Assembly: GCA_001890945.1 (NCBI GenBank)
Contig: MLAX01000001.1
Coordinates: forward strand, 1,240,001-1,304,000
DNA: 64,000 nucleotides
Direction: 5' to 3'
DNA from: Alphaproteobacteria bacterium AO1-B
Lineage (GTDB): Bacteria > Pseudomonadota > Alphaproteobacteria > Rhizobiales > Stappiaceae
Shown here: positions 55,001 to 62,969 of the stretch, in pieces
How positions within the stretch are numbered: the first letter of the stretch is position 1
Layout: each line of letters begins with the position of its first letter
The notes under the pieces: model-generated
What the model was told of the DNA's origin: nothing
What the model saw: the letters and a program-made list of their open reading frames with translations, nothing else
Database searches by the model: none
Position numbers and translations under genes: made by a program

Positions 55001-55578
55001 GCCCGGGGCAAATGCGCCTCTCCAGAACCGTTGCTGATCTGCTCTATAAAGTGATGGCTTACAAAGACGAGTATGAAGTCGGCCGCCTTTATTCCGATCC
55101 GGCTTTGAAGGAAAAGATCGCGCAGCGGTTCGAAGATCCGAAGAAGCTAAAGGTCTATCTGGCCCCGCCGATGCTGGCTCACCGGAAAGACCCGAAAACC
55201 GGACGCCCGGAGAAGATGGCATTCGGACCGTGGATCTTTACCGCGTTCAAACTCCTTGCCGGGTTCAAAGGCATGCGCGGCAAATGGTACGACCCATTCG
55301 GCCGGACCGCGGAGCGCCGTGCGGAACGGGCCCTAATAGGTCAGTACGAAAAGGACATTGCGGAGATCATCACCCGTTTGCCGAACGGCAATTACGGTCT
55401 CCTCGTAGAGCTGGCACGGGTGCCGGATTTGGTCCGCGGGTTTGGCCCGGTCAAGGAAGCGAACCTGGAAAAGGCCGCGGACAAACGCCGTGTTGTCCTT
55501 GAACAACTCAATACCCGCAAAGACGGCGGCAATGATGGCGATCATCAAAGCGGCGACTTCCTCCAAGCCGCCGAATAA
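52057..55578 (+). CDS. Fused indolepyruvate:ferredoxin oxidoreductase (IorA-IorB type)
   Basis: A 1,173-residue enzyme that oxidatively decarboxylates aryl-pyruvates from aromatic amino acid transamination to aryl-CoA, reducing ferredoxin. ATG 52057 has AGGAGGAG 8 bases upstream; a longer frame to 51733 overlaps lrp. Order: pyrimidine-type thiamine domain (GFISGYRGSPLAGYDTELER, from about 50), TPP-binding region (GIGCHAMTEMAGRT; MTGGQKHDGQLSVPQI, about 460-560), iron-sulfur section (CEGCGDCSVQSNC and SSCNKDFSCIKGFCPSF, about 645-700), and the gamma-like domain (AGIGGMGVTTISAVLAMAAH, about 735 on). A terminator follows. Confidence 0.95.
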   Translation: MDVLVSDISLEDKYTATDGRVYLTGIQALVRLALDRARLDRQAGLKTGGFISGYRGSPLAGYDTELERAHRHLKGLEVFFKPGVNEELGATAVWGSQKLRGEGGVGRPTEYDGVFGIWYGKAPGVDRAGDALRQGNASGTDRNGGVLALAGDDHLAKSSILPAQSEFFFEHAEMPVLNPADIQDVLDYGLHGLEMSRFSSLWTALICVADTMDASATINVSPNRLRMVRPLEGDPRKDYHQNRDLLLGNRLETERLVRELRIPAAQAYVRTNGLDRVTFGVRQNPKLGIISSGKAYRDLLQALDLMGVTEDKAKALGLGIYKVAMTWPMEPLGLRDFARGAEKLLVVEHKRAFMEPQIKEISYHWPDMSRPEIWGKRRPDGSPFLSDVLEISVAELIEGLMKWLPADAVTEEMQAVAGRMTKQAMWAQGHAERASRVPYFCSGCPHSTSTKTPEGSRSMPGIGCHAMTEMAGRTTEGQIQMGGEGVLWVGQQPFSGDSHVFANVGDGTYFHSGILAIRQALAAKVPITYKILYNDAVAMTGGQKHDGQLSVPQITRQLEAEGVERIAVVSENPDAYGSWTPIAAGTKVYHRDELMDVQKELQTFNGVSVIVYDQTCAAEKRRRRKRGLFPDPDQRLFINDRVCEGCGDCSVQSNCLSVEPLATPFGEKRVINQSSCNKDFSCIKGFCPSFVEIDGAALKKPKKADVDIDALVEQLPEPVLPALDRTQNALVAGIGGMGVTTISAVLAMAAHIDGKQASTLDMTGLAQKGGPVTSHVRFASIDRAIEGPRVPAASLDLLIASDMVVATNAEQLALAHRGQTVTVANTKVAPTAEFVLKQTLSFDEKKMDAALKAASGTYLAMDAAGIAEKLLGDAIFANMLLVGMAYQSGALPVSGDAIETALQLNGAAVAGNIKAFRAGRVLATDAELLLKALPASEKPRTFTLDEKIAFNADELVRYQDEAYAARYRDLVEKVKAADEAHGPGQMRLSRTVADLLYKVMAYKDEYEVGRLYSDPALKEKIAQRFEDPKKLKVYLAPPMLAHRKDPKTGRPEKMAFGPWIFTAFKLLAGFKGMRGKWYDPFGRTAERRAERALIGQYEKDIAEIITRLPNGNYGLLVELARVPDLVRGFGPVKEANLEKAADKRRVVLEQLNTRKDGGNDGDHQSGDFLQAAE

Positions 55579-55606
55579 CGCGCGGTATTCTTATTGAAAA
55601 TTCAGG

Positions 55607-55632
55607 CCGGCGCAGCTTCTGCGCCGGTTTTT
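55607..55632 (+). terminator. Rho-independent terminator after the indolepyruvate oxidoreductase gene
   Basis: CCGGCGCAG (55607-55615) pairs with CTGCGCCGG (55619-55627) across a 3-base loop, followed by TTTTT. Confidence 0.92.
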
Positions 55633-55660
55633 CGTTTGAAGACATGGCAGCGCACAGCGC

Positions 55661-55930
55661 TAGGCTGTGTGGACGAATTGGAGATGCATTTCGCCGGGAT
55701 TTGCATCGTTCAAGATCGAGGAAATCCGGTCAAGGTGATGCTTGTGCATCATCAAGACGGATTTGCGCTGGAATTGAGCAATGCAAACATGGCCCAAAGG
55801 GTGAGACAAGTGCCTGCGATCTGGCACCGCCGGTCCTTTGACCGTATATCGATACGCTCTGCAGGACCGTCGCCGTCATATCTTGGCACTTGTCTCACGA
55901 AATACGTCTCCAATTCGTCCACACGGCCTA
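55661..55930. mobile_element. MITE-like palindromic element with nested inverted repeats
   Basis: The ends are 33-base inverted repeats (55661-55693 and 55898-55930) identical at 30 of 33 positions. Each begins TAGGC(T/C)GTGTGGACGAA on its own strand. A second, perfect 14-base pair, GTGAGACAAGTGCC (55801-55814) and GGCACTTGTCTCAC (55885-55898), is nested inside, and CGGTCC/GGACCG pairs deeper. With a TA at each extreme end the outline fits a small non-autonomous element with a TA target duplication. No transposase is encoded. The longest frame across it (55594-56208) is unlikely to be a gene. Confidence 0.7.
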
Positions 55931-56351
55931 GGCTGACGCAAGAAAAAAACGGCATATCTATCGAAGCTAAGGAAGCGGCTTGGGCACGTGATTTTCATTA
56001 TATGCAACGCCGCTTTCGGACCTGCCCATCAGGGCAACGCGAATTAATACTCCGGTTAAAGAATTGGGGCATTCGGCGTGAAAACGAGGCTTGGCCAAGA
56101 CAAAAATGCGCCCAGCTAACAAAAATTAATACTCGAATTTTTGACCTTCAGAGAGCGCTGAAACGGGATGCCAGATCCGATAAATTCATAAAAAACAATG
56201 GAATGTAGAGTAACTGGCAAATCTAGTTAGAATTCTTCGTAAAATTTATAAAAACACGATTACATTCTCCAAATACCTGTTTCTGTCTTCTTTAAATCTC
56301 CAATTCATTTTGTGGCCAGAGCCGAAGACCGGCGTAAGATTCAATCTGGTA
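55931..56351. other. AT-rich gap between the MITE-like element and the DUF2336 gene
   Basis: A 420-base, A/T-rich stretch, noticeably lower in GC than the rest of the window. It presumably holds the DUF2336 promoter. No gene or known operator is supported. Confidence 0.45.
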
Positions 56352-57443
56352 ATGAAAATGAGTGAAGCGTTGAAAACAGAACTGGTGAACTTCTCGGAGC
56401 TGACCGGGGAAGCAGCAAGCGCCCGCCGGGCAGAACTGGCCCGCCATGTGGCAACGCTCTTTGCGTTGACATCCGACAGATGCTCTGACGAACAGGTCGA
56501 TATTTACGACTCCGTGCTGCTACGCTTGGTGGATATGGTGGAATCTGAAGTCCGCCGTTTTGTCGCCGAGCAGATGAGCACCTTACGCCGCGGTCCGGAA
56601 GAGACCATCCGGCGTCTTGCAAGTGATGTGATCGAGGTGTCCGAACCGATCCTCGTGCGCTCAACCGTCCTGCGCGATGCTGATCTGGTGTCAATTGCAG
56701 AAGAGCAAGGCAACGATCATCGCTACGCAATTGCACAACGTGAAGTGCTCTCCGCGGACGTCAGCGAGATCCTTGTCCGGCGCGGTGATCTTAAGGTCAA
56801 GCGGAAGATTGCCAGCAACGAAGGCGCCAGCCTGTCAGGGTCTGCCATCGAGATCCTCATTTCCGATTCCGCTGCCGACGCAACGCTTCAGCTCAGCTTG
56901 AGCGACCGGCCGGATCTCGCTGAAGCGCAAATTGCCAGCCTTATTTCCATCGCGAGCGATGAAGTCCGCAAGAAATTGCAGACAACCGGCCGTTCCGGTG
57001 AAACCGCGCAATTGAATGAGGCTGCCGATATTGCCGCGCGGCGCATGTCCAATCAGTACTGGTTGGGCCGGTACGATTTTGAAACAGCCCGCAGCCGCAT
57101 ACTTCTCCTGGCGAAAAAGGGCATGGTGAATGAAGCCGCTTTGCGCCGGTTCGCGTCCGAAGACAGGTTCGCCGAAGCCGTCGCCACCTTCGCGTGGTTG
57201 GTTCGGTGCGGCGTTGAGGAAGCCAGCCACTGGATGGTGCGTCCGGACCCGGAGCCGTTTGTCATTCTCGCAAAAGCCTCCGGCTTTTCGTCGATCACCG
57301 TCGGGGCATTGTTGAGCATCGGCCCATGGCGTCATCGCCTGACGCCTGAGACTCGCAGCAACGCGATGAACCTTTATGAGCGCATGACTGTTGCAGAAGC
57401 CAAGCGCAAGATCGCCCATTGGAGCTACAACGTTCTGAAGTGA
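56352..57443 (+). CDS. DUF2336 family protein
   Basis: A 363-residue soluble, helical protein with repeats of the HEAT/LRV kind, as in DUF2336, an alphaproteobacterial family without known biochemical function. Visible: RAELARHVATLFALTSDRCS, SVLLRLVDMVESEVRRFVAE and a C-terminal RMTVAEAKRKIAHWSYNVL. The start at ATG 56352 is chosen; ATG 56358 is nearly equal and an in-frame TTG at 56310 is less likely. A terminator ends the unit. Confidence 0.85.
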   Translation: MKMSEALKTELVNFSELTGEAASARRAELARHVATLFALTSDRCSDEQVDIYDSVLLRLVDMVESEVRRFVAEQMSTLRRGPEETIRRLASDVIEVSEPILVRSTVLRDADLVSIAEEQGNDHRYAIAQREVLSADVSEILVRRGDLKVKRKIASNEGASLSGSAIEILISDSAADATLQLSLSDRPDLAEAQIASLISIASDEVRKKLQTTGRSGETAQLNEAADIAARRMSNQYWLGRYDFETARSRILLLAKKGMVNEAALRRFASEDRFAEAVATFAWLVRCGVEEASHWMVRPDPEPFVILAKASGFSSITVGALLSIGPWRHRLTPETRSNAMNLYERMTVAEAKRKIAHWSYNVLK

Positions 57444-57471
57444 TCTGACCAGGCAGAAAGCGCAAGACATC

Positions 57472-57499
57472 AAGCCCGGCCTCTGTGCCGGGCTTTTTT
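57472..57499 (+). terminator. Rho-independent terminator after the DUF2336 gene
   Basis: AAGCCCGGC (57472-57480) pairs with GCCGGGCTT (57487-57495) with a 6-base loop and a T-run into 57499. Confidence 0.92.
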
Positions 57500-57592
57500 C
57501 GTCCGTAACTAACGTGCGAGATGCCTTTTTTCCTCAGCGGAACCGTGCTTTACAGGGCGAAACAGATTCTGCAAAGAGCGGGGCCAAGGGGT

Positions 57593-59995
57593 ATGCGCAG
57601 ATCCGTCCATAAACTACTGCAACATGAGCTGCCTCCGGCAATGCGCGCTTTTTTCGGCTGCGTTCCGGTCCTCGCAATTGCGGTCCTGAGCTTGCTGTTT
57701 GTGAGTTTAAGCGCCGGTTCGGATTATGCCCATGCCCAAGGCCCCGCGAGCTTATTGTCGGCGGTTAGTGGCAGTTCGAAGGAAAAGGCTGCGGAGACAA
57801 CCGCAAAACACACAGAACTTGCCTCTGAGGGAGGCGGTGTCAGCGCCGAAGAGGGCGGCGGCGCGATGATGGAGTCTATGGACGAGTTTGCGGATGAAGC
57901 CGTCCGTGCCCGCGACACTTTAAAATCAATCGTTCAGAAGATCCCGAATATTCGCGCTGCGATGGTCGATACGCTTCGCTCGCAAGGCGAAGACCAAGGA
58001 CTGGGCTGGATATCATCCGCGCTGATCGATGTCGTGATCGCGGTTCTCTTCGGTCTTGCGGCCTCGACGTTGCTGGCGCGTTGGGGTCGGCGGCAGTTCG
58101 CGGGAATGTATAAACCCGACGTCTACACCCGTTCCGACAAGATCATCTATCTGTATTTGCGGGCGATTTTGATGATCGCCGGGGCGGTCCTCTATTTTGC
58201 CGTGGCGACGGTTGTTTATCTCCTGATTGGCACTGGTCTGGAAGCTGCCAATGAAACCGCCCTCGTCGCCTTCAGTATGAGCGCCGCCTTCATGGCACTG
58301 CGGATCATATGGATGAACCTGCTCGCCCCGGATGCGGAAAGCCATCGGTTGGTCGCACTGAGCAACAGGGAAGCGAAGGGGCTCTACCGGTTCTTGCTGG
58401 TCGGCAGTGGCATATCAATAGGAGCGATCGCGTTCTGCCTCTGGATGGAGCGTCTTGGTCTGCCGCAGGACATTCACAAACTGGCGCTCATTGCAGCGTC
58501 TGGTCTGTCAATGGTTATCCTGTGCGTCATTGCCGTGGCGTATCGAGCGGTGATAGCGCGCTTGATCCGCGGAGGTGCAGGTGACCAAGCCCCGATGTGG
58601 CGCCGGGTGCTCGCCGCTGTTTGGCATCTCATCGCCGTTATCTACTTTGTGATTGCCTGGGGAATTTCTGCTCTTCGGATCCTTTTGGACTTGCCGTCCG
58701 CAACAGGACTTGTGGGGGCTCCGATCCAGGTTTTGCTGGTGGCAGCCGTTGCCTATGGGCTGCTTATCCTTCTGATCGACCGTGTGTTGTTGCCGCGTCT
58801 TGATACCGCCAAAGCCGAAGCGAAGATTGCTGAGGACATTCAGCGGGCAGAAGAGAGCGAGGGTGCTGAGCAGGACCCGGAAAGCACGCTGGCCCAAGCG
58901 CATGCTGAAGCTGCTGACCGCGAAGCCGATCGGTCCCCATTCCGCGCACTGCTGGATCGCGGCGCTGCGATCCTAGTGGTCTTCGGCGGACTGGACCTGT
59001 TGACGTCTCTTTGGGGTGTCGGCATGGCCGGGGAAGGGTCGATCATTGGATCCTTCATTGAGGTCCTGCTGGTCATGTTCCTTGGATACATGGCGTATGA
59101 GGCGGTCAAGATCCTGATCGACCGGCAGATCGCCAAGGAATCTCCAGCGGAGAAAGACGAAGAAGCTGAAATTGGCGGGGCCGGTGAAAGCCGGATTTCG
59201 ACCCTGCTGCCGATCTTCCGGAACTTCTTGCTGATCACCATCGTGGTGATTGCGGCCATGGTTGTTCTGGCTGAGCTGGGTGTCAATATTGCGCCGCTCT
59301 TCGCCGGTGCCGGTGTTGTCGGTTTGGCGGTCGGTTTTGGCGCGCAGACTCTCATTCGGGATATCTTTTCCGGTGCCTTCTACCTGATCGATGATGCTTT
59401 CCGGAAAGGCGAATACATCGACATTGGCAGCGCCAAGGGGACTGTCGAGAAAATCTCGATCCGCTCCATGCAGCTGCGCCACCATCGCGGGGCGCTCACC
59501 ACCATCCCGTTTGGCGAAATCCAGCAGGTGGAAAACTTCTCGCGCGACTGGGCCATCATGAAACTCGCCTTCCGGGTCACCTATGACACGGATGTCGAAA
59601 AGATGCGCAAGATCATTAAGAAGTTCGGTCAACGGCTTCTTGAGGATGAGTATTATGGACCGATGTTCCTCGCGCCGCTGAAATCCCAGGGCATCATGTC
59701 CATGGAAGATTCAGCCATGATCGCCCGGGTTAAGTTCACCGCAAAACCCGGCAAGCAGTTCGAGTTGCGGAAGGTGATCTACGCAGGCCTGCGCGATCTC
59801 TTCGAAGAAAACGGCATCAGGTTTGCCCATCGCCAGGTTACGGTCCGCGTTGCCGGTGCAGGAGATGATGAGGACGATGGCGCCAACGGCAAAGTCTCAC
59901 CGGAAGCGGCCAAGGCTGCTGCTGGTGCTGCGGCCATGTCGGGAATGCTCGACGAAGAAGCCAATGGAGACAGCGGTCAGGATGACCCGATCTGA
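57593..59995 (+). CDS. MscS-family mechanosensitive channel, large multi-helix form
   Basis: About 800 residues. An N-terminal signal or first helix (MRAFFGCVPVLAIAVLSLLF) is followed by a periplasmic Glu/Gly/Ala-rich segment and many membrane helices. The MscS core lies in the last 250 residues: VVGLAVGFGAQTLIRDIFSG, YLIDDAFRKGEYIDIG, KGTVEKISIRSMQLRHHRG and IPFGEIQQVENFSRDW. A low-complexity Glu/Ala/Gly tail follows. Several possible starts exist (57521, 57593, 57641); none has a good ribosome site, so the N-terminus is uncertain. The protein probably releases solutes on osmotic downshock. Confidence 0.9.
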   Translation: MRRSVHKLLQHELPPAMRAFFGCVPVLAIAVLSLLFVSLSAGSDYAHAQGPASLLSAVSGSSKEKAAETTAKHTELASEGGGVSAEEGGGAMMESMDEFADEAVRARDTLKSIVQKIPNIRAAMVDTLRSQGEDQGLGWISSALIDVVIAVLFGLAASTLLARWGRRQFAGMYKPDVYTRSDKIIYLYLRAILMIAGAVLYFAVATVVYLLIGTGLEAANETALVAFSMSAAFMALRIIWMNLLAPDAESHRLVALSNREAKGLYRFLLVGSGISIGAIAFCLWMERLGLPQDIHKLALIAASGLSMVILCVIAVAYRAVIARLIRGGAGDQAPMWRRVLAAVWHLIAVIYFVIAWGISALRILLDLPSATGLVGAPIQVLLVAAVAYGLLILLIDRVLLPRLDTAKAEAKIAEDIQRAEESEGAEQDPESTLAQAHAEAADREADRSPFRALLDRGAAILVVFGGLDLLTSLWGVGMAGEGSIIGSFIEVLLVMFLGYMAYEAVKILIDRQIAKESPAEKDEEAEIGGAGESRISTLLPIFRNFLLITIVVIAAMVVLAELGVNIAPLFAGAGVVGLAVGFGAQTLIRDIFSGAFYLIDDAFRKGEYIDIGSAKGTVEKISIRSMQLRHHRGALTTIPFGEIQQVENFSRDWAIMKLAFRVTYDTDVEKMRKIIKKFGQRLLEDEYYGPMFLAPLKSQGIMSMEDSAMIARVKFTAKPGKQFELRKVIYAGLRDLFEENGIRFAHRQVTVRVAGAGDDEDDGANGKVSPEAAKAAAGAAAMSGMLDEEANGDSGQDDPI

Positions 59996-60015
59996 CGGTG
60001 GATGAGCGCTTACAG

Positions 60016-60051
60016 AAAAAGGCTCTGCGGAGATATCGGCAGAGCCTTTTT
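60016..60051. terminator. Bidirectional terminator between mscS-like and PQQ dehydrogenase genes
   Basis: AAAAA-GGCTCTGC and GCAGAGCC-TTTTT form a symmetrical stem with a 10-base loop between two convergent genes. Confidence 0.93.
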
Positions 60052-60089
60052 CATTTGCTGTAAGGCCTCTCGGCCGTTGCGCCGAAACC

Positions 60090-62201
60090 CTACTGCGCCT
60101 TGGTTGCCGCCGCAGCCCTTAAAGAGTCGGCAGTGCCCTGGATAAACGCCAGCACGTTTTGAACGTCGGCATCGGTCAAATGCGCATCAAAGCGCGGCAT
60201 GCCGTTGTGCAGTCCGGCTCCTTGCAGGACCCAGGCATCCGCATTGGTCAGGACTTCTGGTTCCGAGTAGCCAAGGTTTGGAACTGCACCGCCATTGTTG
60301 ACCCCCGGCACACCGTGACAAAAGAGACAGTTGGAGACATAGGTCGCCAGCCCTGCTGTAACCTGTTCCGGGTCATAAGGAACGCCGGAGACGAGTTCGG
60401 TGCGGGTCGACAGTTCCGCTGTTGGAATCTCCTCAGTTGCGCCAATCCGGAAGGTGAAAACCCGGCCCGGCCCGACCTTTTCGGTGGCCCGCTGCATGAG
60501 GCCATAAACCCCGCCCCAGCCGGCTGCAATCGTGACGTATTGTTCGCCCTCGTGTTCCCAGGTCATGGGGGCGGCAATGACGCCGGATGTCATGGGAACC
60601 TGCCAGTGCGTCTCTCCGTTCGTGGCATTGTAGGCAATGAACCGGCCATCAGCGGTTCCCTGAAATACCAGATTACCGGCCGTAGTCAGGGTGCCGCCAT
60701 TCCAGGGCGAAACATATTCAGCGCGCCAAGCCTCCCGCTGATTCACCGGATCCCAGGCCAGAAGGTGTCCGAAAGGCGTTGCTTGTGGCGCAACCACATT
60801 GAAGAGATACCCAAGGTTCCAGCCAACCCCCGACATGGTCGACATGGGCTTATGCGAATTGAGCTCCCAACTCGGATCGGTCGACTGCACCAGCGGCACA
60901 CCTTGGGCCGGAATATACACAAGCCCGGTATCCGGATTAAAGCTCATGGGATGCCAGTTATGCGCACCGTAAGCGGATGGAACCGGTTCGAACGGCTTGT
61001 CTTTTGAGCGGGCATCCGGGTTTTCGATAGGCCTGCCATCGGCGTCATAGGCCTTGGCCCAAGTCGTCTCAACGAATGGTTCTGCTGAAATGAATTCGCC
61101 GTTGGTGCGGTCAATTACATAGAAAAAGCCGTTTTTCGGGGCCTGCATCAGCACTTGGCGCTTATCGCCGTCGATCTCGAGATCGGCAAGAATGATGTGC
61201 TGCGTAGATGTGTAGTCCCAAGTATCCCCCGGTGTGTTCTGGTAGTGCCAGACATAGTCACCGGTGTCCGGATTGAGCGCGACGATGGAGGCAAGGAACA
61301 GGTTGTCGCCGCCAGCGGGTGAGCGCAAATGCTGGTTCCAGGGAGAGCCGTTGCCGGTTCCGATGTAAAGAAGGTTCAGCTCCGGATCGTAGGCCATGGC
61401 GTCCCAAACCGTGCCGCCGCCGCCTGCCTCCCAATATTTGGCGGATGGATCCCAAGTTTCCGCCGCCATTTTCATCGCGTTATTTTCATAAGGCTTGGCC
61501 GGGTCGCCAGGCACTGTATACCAGCGCCAGACGGTGTCCCCGGTCTCTGTATCATAGGCTGAAATGTAGCCGCGCACGCCAAACTCGGCGCCACCATTGC
61601 CGATGATGACCTTGCCGTTGACGACCCGTGGCGCCCCTGTCACGGTGTAGGACATATCCCGGTTTTCAATAGTGTCGATCTTCCAGAGTAGCTCGCCGGT
61701 GGCAGCATCCAGGGCATGCAGATAACCGTCATAGGATCCAACGAAGACCTTGCCTTCATAGATGGCAACGCCCCGGTTGACGACGTCGCAGCAACCCTTG
61801 GCGGCATATTCGCCGGGCACCTCTGGATCATACACCCAGAGCCTTTCTCCCGTGATGGCGTCCAGCGCATGAACAACGGACCAGGATGCGGTAACATACA
61901 TGACACCATCAGCCACGATCGGTGTCGCCTGAACACCGCGGCGGGACTCCAGATTGTAGGACCAGGCCAACCCAAGCTCACCGACATTGTCGGCCGTTAT
62001 TGTGTCGAGTTGAGAGTATCGTGTTTCGGCGTAATTCAGGCCGTAATTGAGCCAGTTTTGATCTGACGCGTCGTTTTCGATGATCGTTGCCGTGTTGATG
62101 CCGCCGGTAGCCGCGCGAATGGCGTCAGCCGTAATTGGCTCAGCCGCCGCCAGATGGGGGCTGACAAGAAGTGCCAGTGCCCCGCCAATAAAGCGTTTCA
62201 T
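60090..62201 (-). CDS. PQQ-dependent quinohemoprotein alcohol dehydrogenase (type II-like)
   Basis: A 703-residue periplasmic enzyme that oxidises alcohols with PQQ and passes electrons to its own heme c. Signal peptide about 1-20 (AAA-EP). An eight-blade propeller (25-580) holds the vicinal disulfide C137-C138 (KGCCDVVNRG) and catalytic D329 in GDTWDYTSTQ. Position 331, two after the catalytic Asp, is Thr and not Asp, so it looks like a calcium rather than a lanthanide enzyme. The C-terminal cytochrome domain has CLFCH (C625, C628, H629) and the axial M668 in HNGMPRFD. It is convergent with the MscS-like gene. Confidence 0.95.
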   Translation of the reverse strand: MKRFIGGALALLVSPHLAAAEPITADAIRAATGGINTATIIENDASDQNWLNYGLNYAETRYSQLDTITADNVGELGLAWSYNLESRRGVQATPIVADGVMYVTASWSVVHALDAITGERLWVYDPEVPGEYAAKGCCDVVNRGVAIYEGKVFVGSYDGYLHALDAATGELLWKIDTIENRDMSYTVTGAPRVVNGKVIIGNGGAEFGVRGYISAYDTETGDTVWRWYTVPGDPAKPYENNAMKMAAETWDPSAKYWEAGGGGTVWDAMAYDPELNLLYIGTGNGSPWNQHLRSPAGGDNLFLASIVALNPDTGDYVWHYQNTPGDTWDYTSTQHIILADLEIDGDKRQVLMQAPKNGFFYVIDRTNGEFISAEPFVETTWAKAYDADGRPIENPDARSKDKPFEPVPSAYGAHNWHPMSFNPDTGLVYIPAQGVPLVQSTDPSWELNSHKPMSTMSGVGWNLGYLFNVVAPQATPFGHLLAWDPVNQREAWRAEYVSPWNGGTLTTAGNLVFQGTADGRFIAYNATNGETHWQVPMTSGVIAAPMTWEHEGEQYVTIAAGWGGVYGLMQRATEKVGPGRVFTFRIGATEEIPTAELSTRTELVSGVPYDPEQVTAGLATYVSNCLFCHGVPGVNNGGAVPNLGYSEPEVLTNADAWVLQGAGLHNGMPRFDAHLTDADVQNVLAFIQGTADSLRAAAATKAQ

Positions 62202-62338
62202 GAATTGTTTCCTCCCTCACGAATTTATTGTTTGCCCCGCGCAGGGCACCGTCCAGCGGTCCAACCTCAGGCTCTCCTCCAGGTGGTTGAACTCAGTGAC
62301 GGGCAAGCGGGATAGAAACGTGCCTCCCTGTTTTGATG

Positions 62339-62355
62339 TTAGTGAATAATACTAA
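62339..62355. promoter_or_regulatory. Small inverted repeat upstream of the PQQ dehydrogenase gene
   Basis: TTAGT (62339-62343) and ACTAA (62351-62355) are inverted around an AT-rich 7-base spacer, about 140 bases upstream of the start, in a 276-base regulatory gap. It may be an operator; five-base arms are weak evidence alone. Confidence 0.3.
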
Positions 62356-62477
62356 TGCGAATTAAGTTGGGCGCAACTGAATGCGCGTTTCTCGTGCTAA
62401 AGTACAAAAAGCACTTATCGCGCGTAGTGGCGGGTGTGACGAGCGATTAAAAGGATTTGCTGACGTCTTCGGCAGGC

Positions 62478-62846
62478 TTAACTGCTTGATCTGTTTCGGC
62501 TGAAACCAAGGCGCTTTGCAGGCATTTCAAATTGCACAATCTCAGCATTCGGCCGTGTATTATCTACACGTGTGAGCTCGGCCTTTAGAAACTTGCGTGA
62601 ACGCAGCTGTGTGCGGGTGAGGCCAAGATCAGCCAAAACACTATCGGGTTCCTCCCGGAGCAAGTGTTGTCTCTCCAAGGCCAATTGCAGGAACTGCTTT
62701 ATTTTTGTGGTTTTGTCGTGCAACCAGTTTGCCAGACGGTATTTGTGAGAAAATCTCTTAAGGCAGTGGTTTTGACTGGGGAAGGAAATAACTCGTGCCG
62801 TTTGCGGCGTCGAGATGGGTTTGAAAACGAGCTTTTGTGTCTTCAC
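62478..62846 (-). CDS. DUF1127-like small protein
   Basis: A 122-residue protein with no signal peptide. The region about 58-85, LALERQHLLREEPDSVLADL then GLTRTQLRSR, fits the Arg-rich DUF1127 motif (family members are usually shorter, about 50 residues). The N-terminal half is rich in Lys/Arg/His. DUF1127 proteins are linked to carbon and phosphate stress responses in alphaproteobacteria. It is divergent from the LysR gene, 123 bases apart. Confidence 0.62.
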   Translation of the reverse strand: MKTQKLVFKPISTPQTARVISFPSQNHCLKRFSHKYRLANWLHDKTTKIKQFLQLALERQHLLREEPDSVLADLGLTRTQLRSRKFLKAELTRVDNTRPNAEIVQFEMPAKRLGFSRNRSSS

Positions 62847-62969
62847 GGTATTTGTCCGGAATAAGAGCGGAATGATTTCACTATCACGAAAAAATATCGC
62901 CTGGTCGAAGGAGAAGTTGTCAGTCTATTGTGAGAAAAAAGAACATATTTCGCGAGGTGAGAGACTGAG

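Noticed and set aside
56044..56059. A TTAA pair resembling a CtrA site before the DUF2336 gene
   Set aside because: The spacer is 8 bases and not the 7 of the CtrA consensus, in an AT-rich stretch where such pairs arise by chance.
55594..56208. A 204-residue open frame between the indolepyruvate oxidoreductase and DUF2336 genes
   Set aside because: It runs across a terminator arm and both arms of the MITE-like palindrome, has no family resemblance or ribosome site, and its codon use does not look like a gene.
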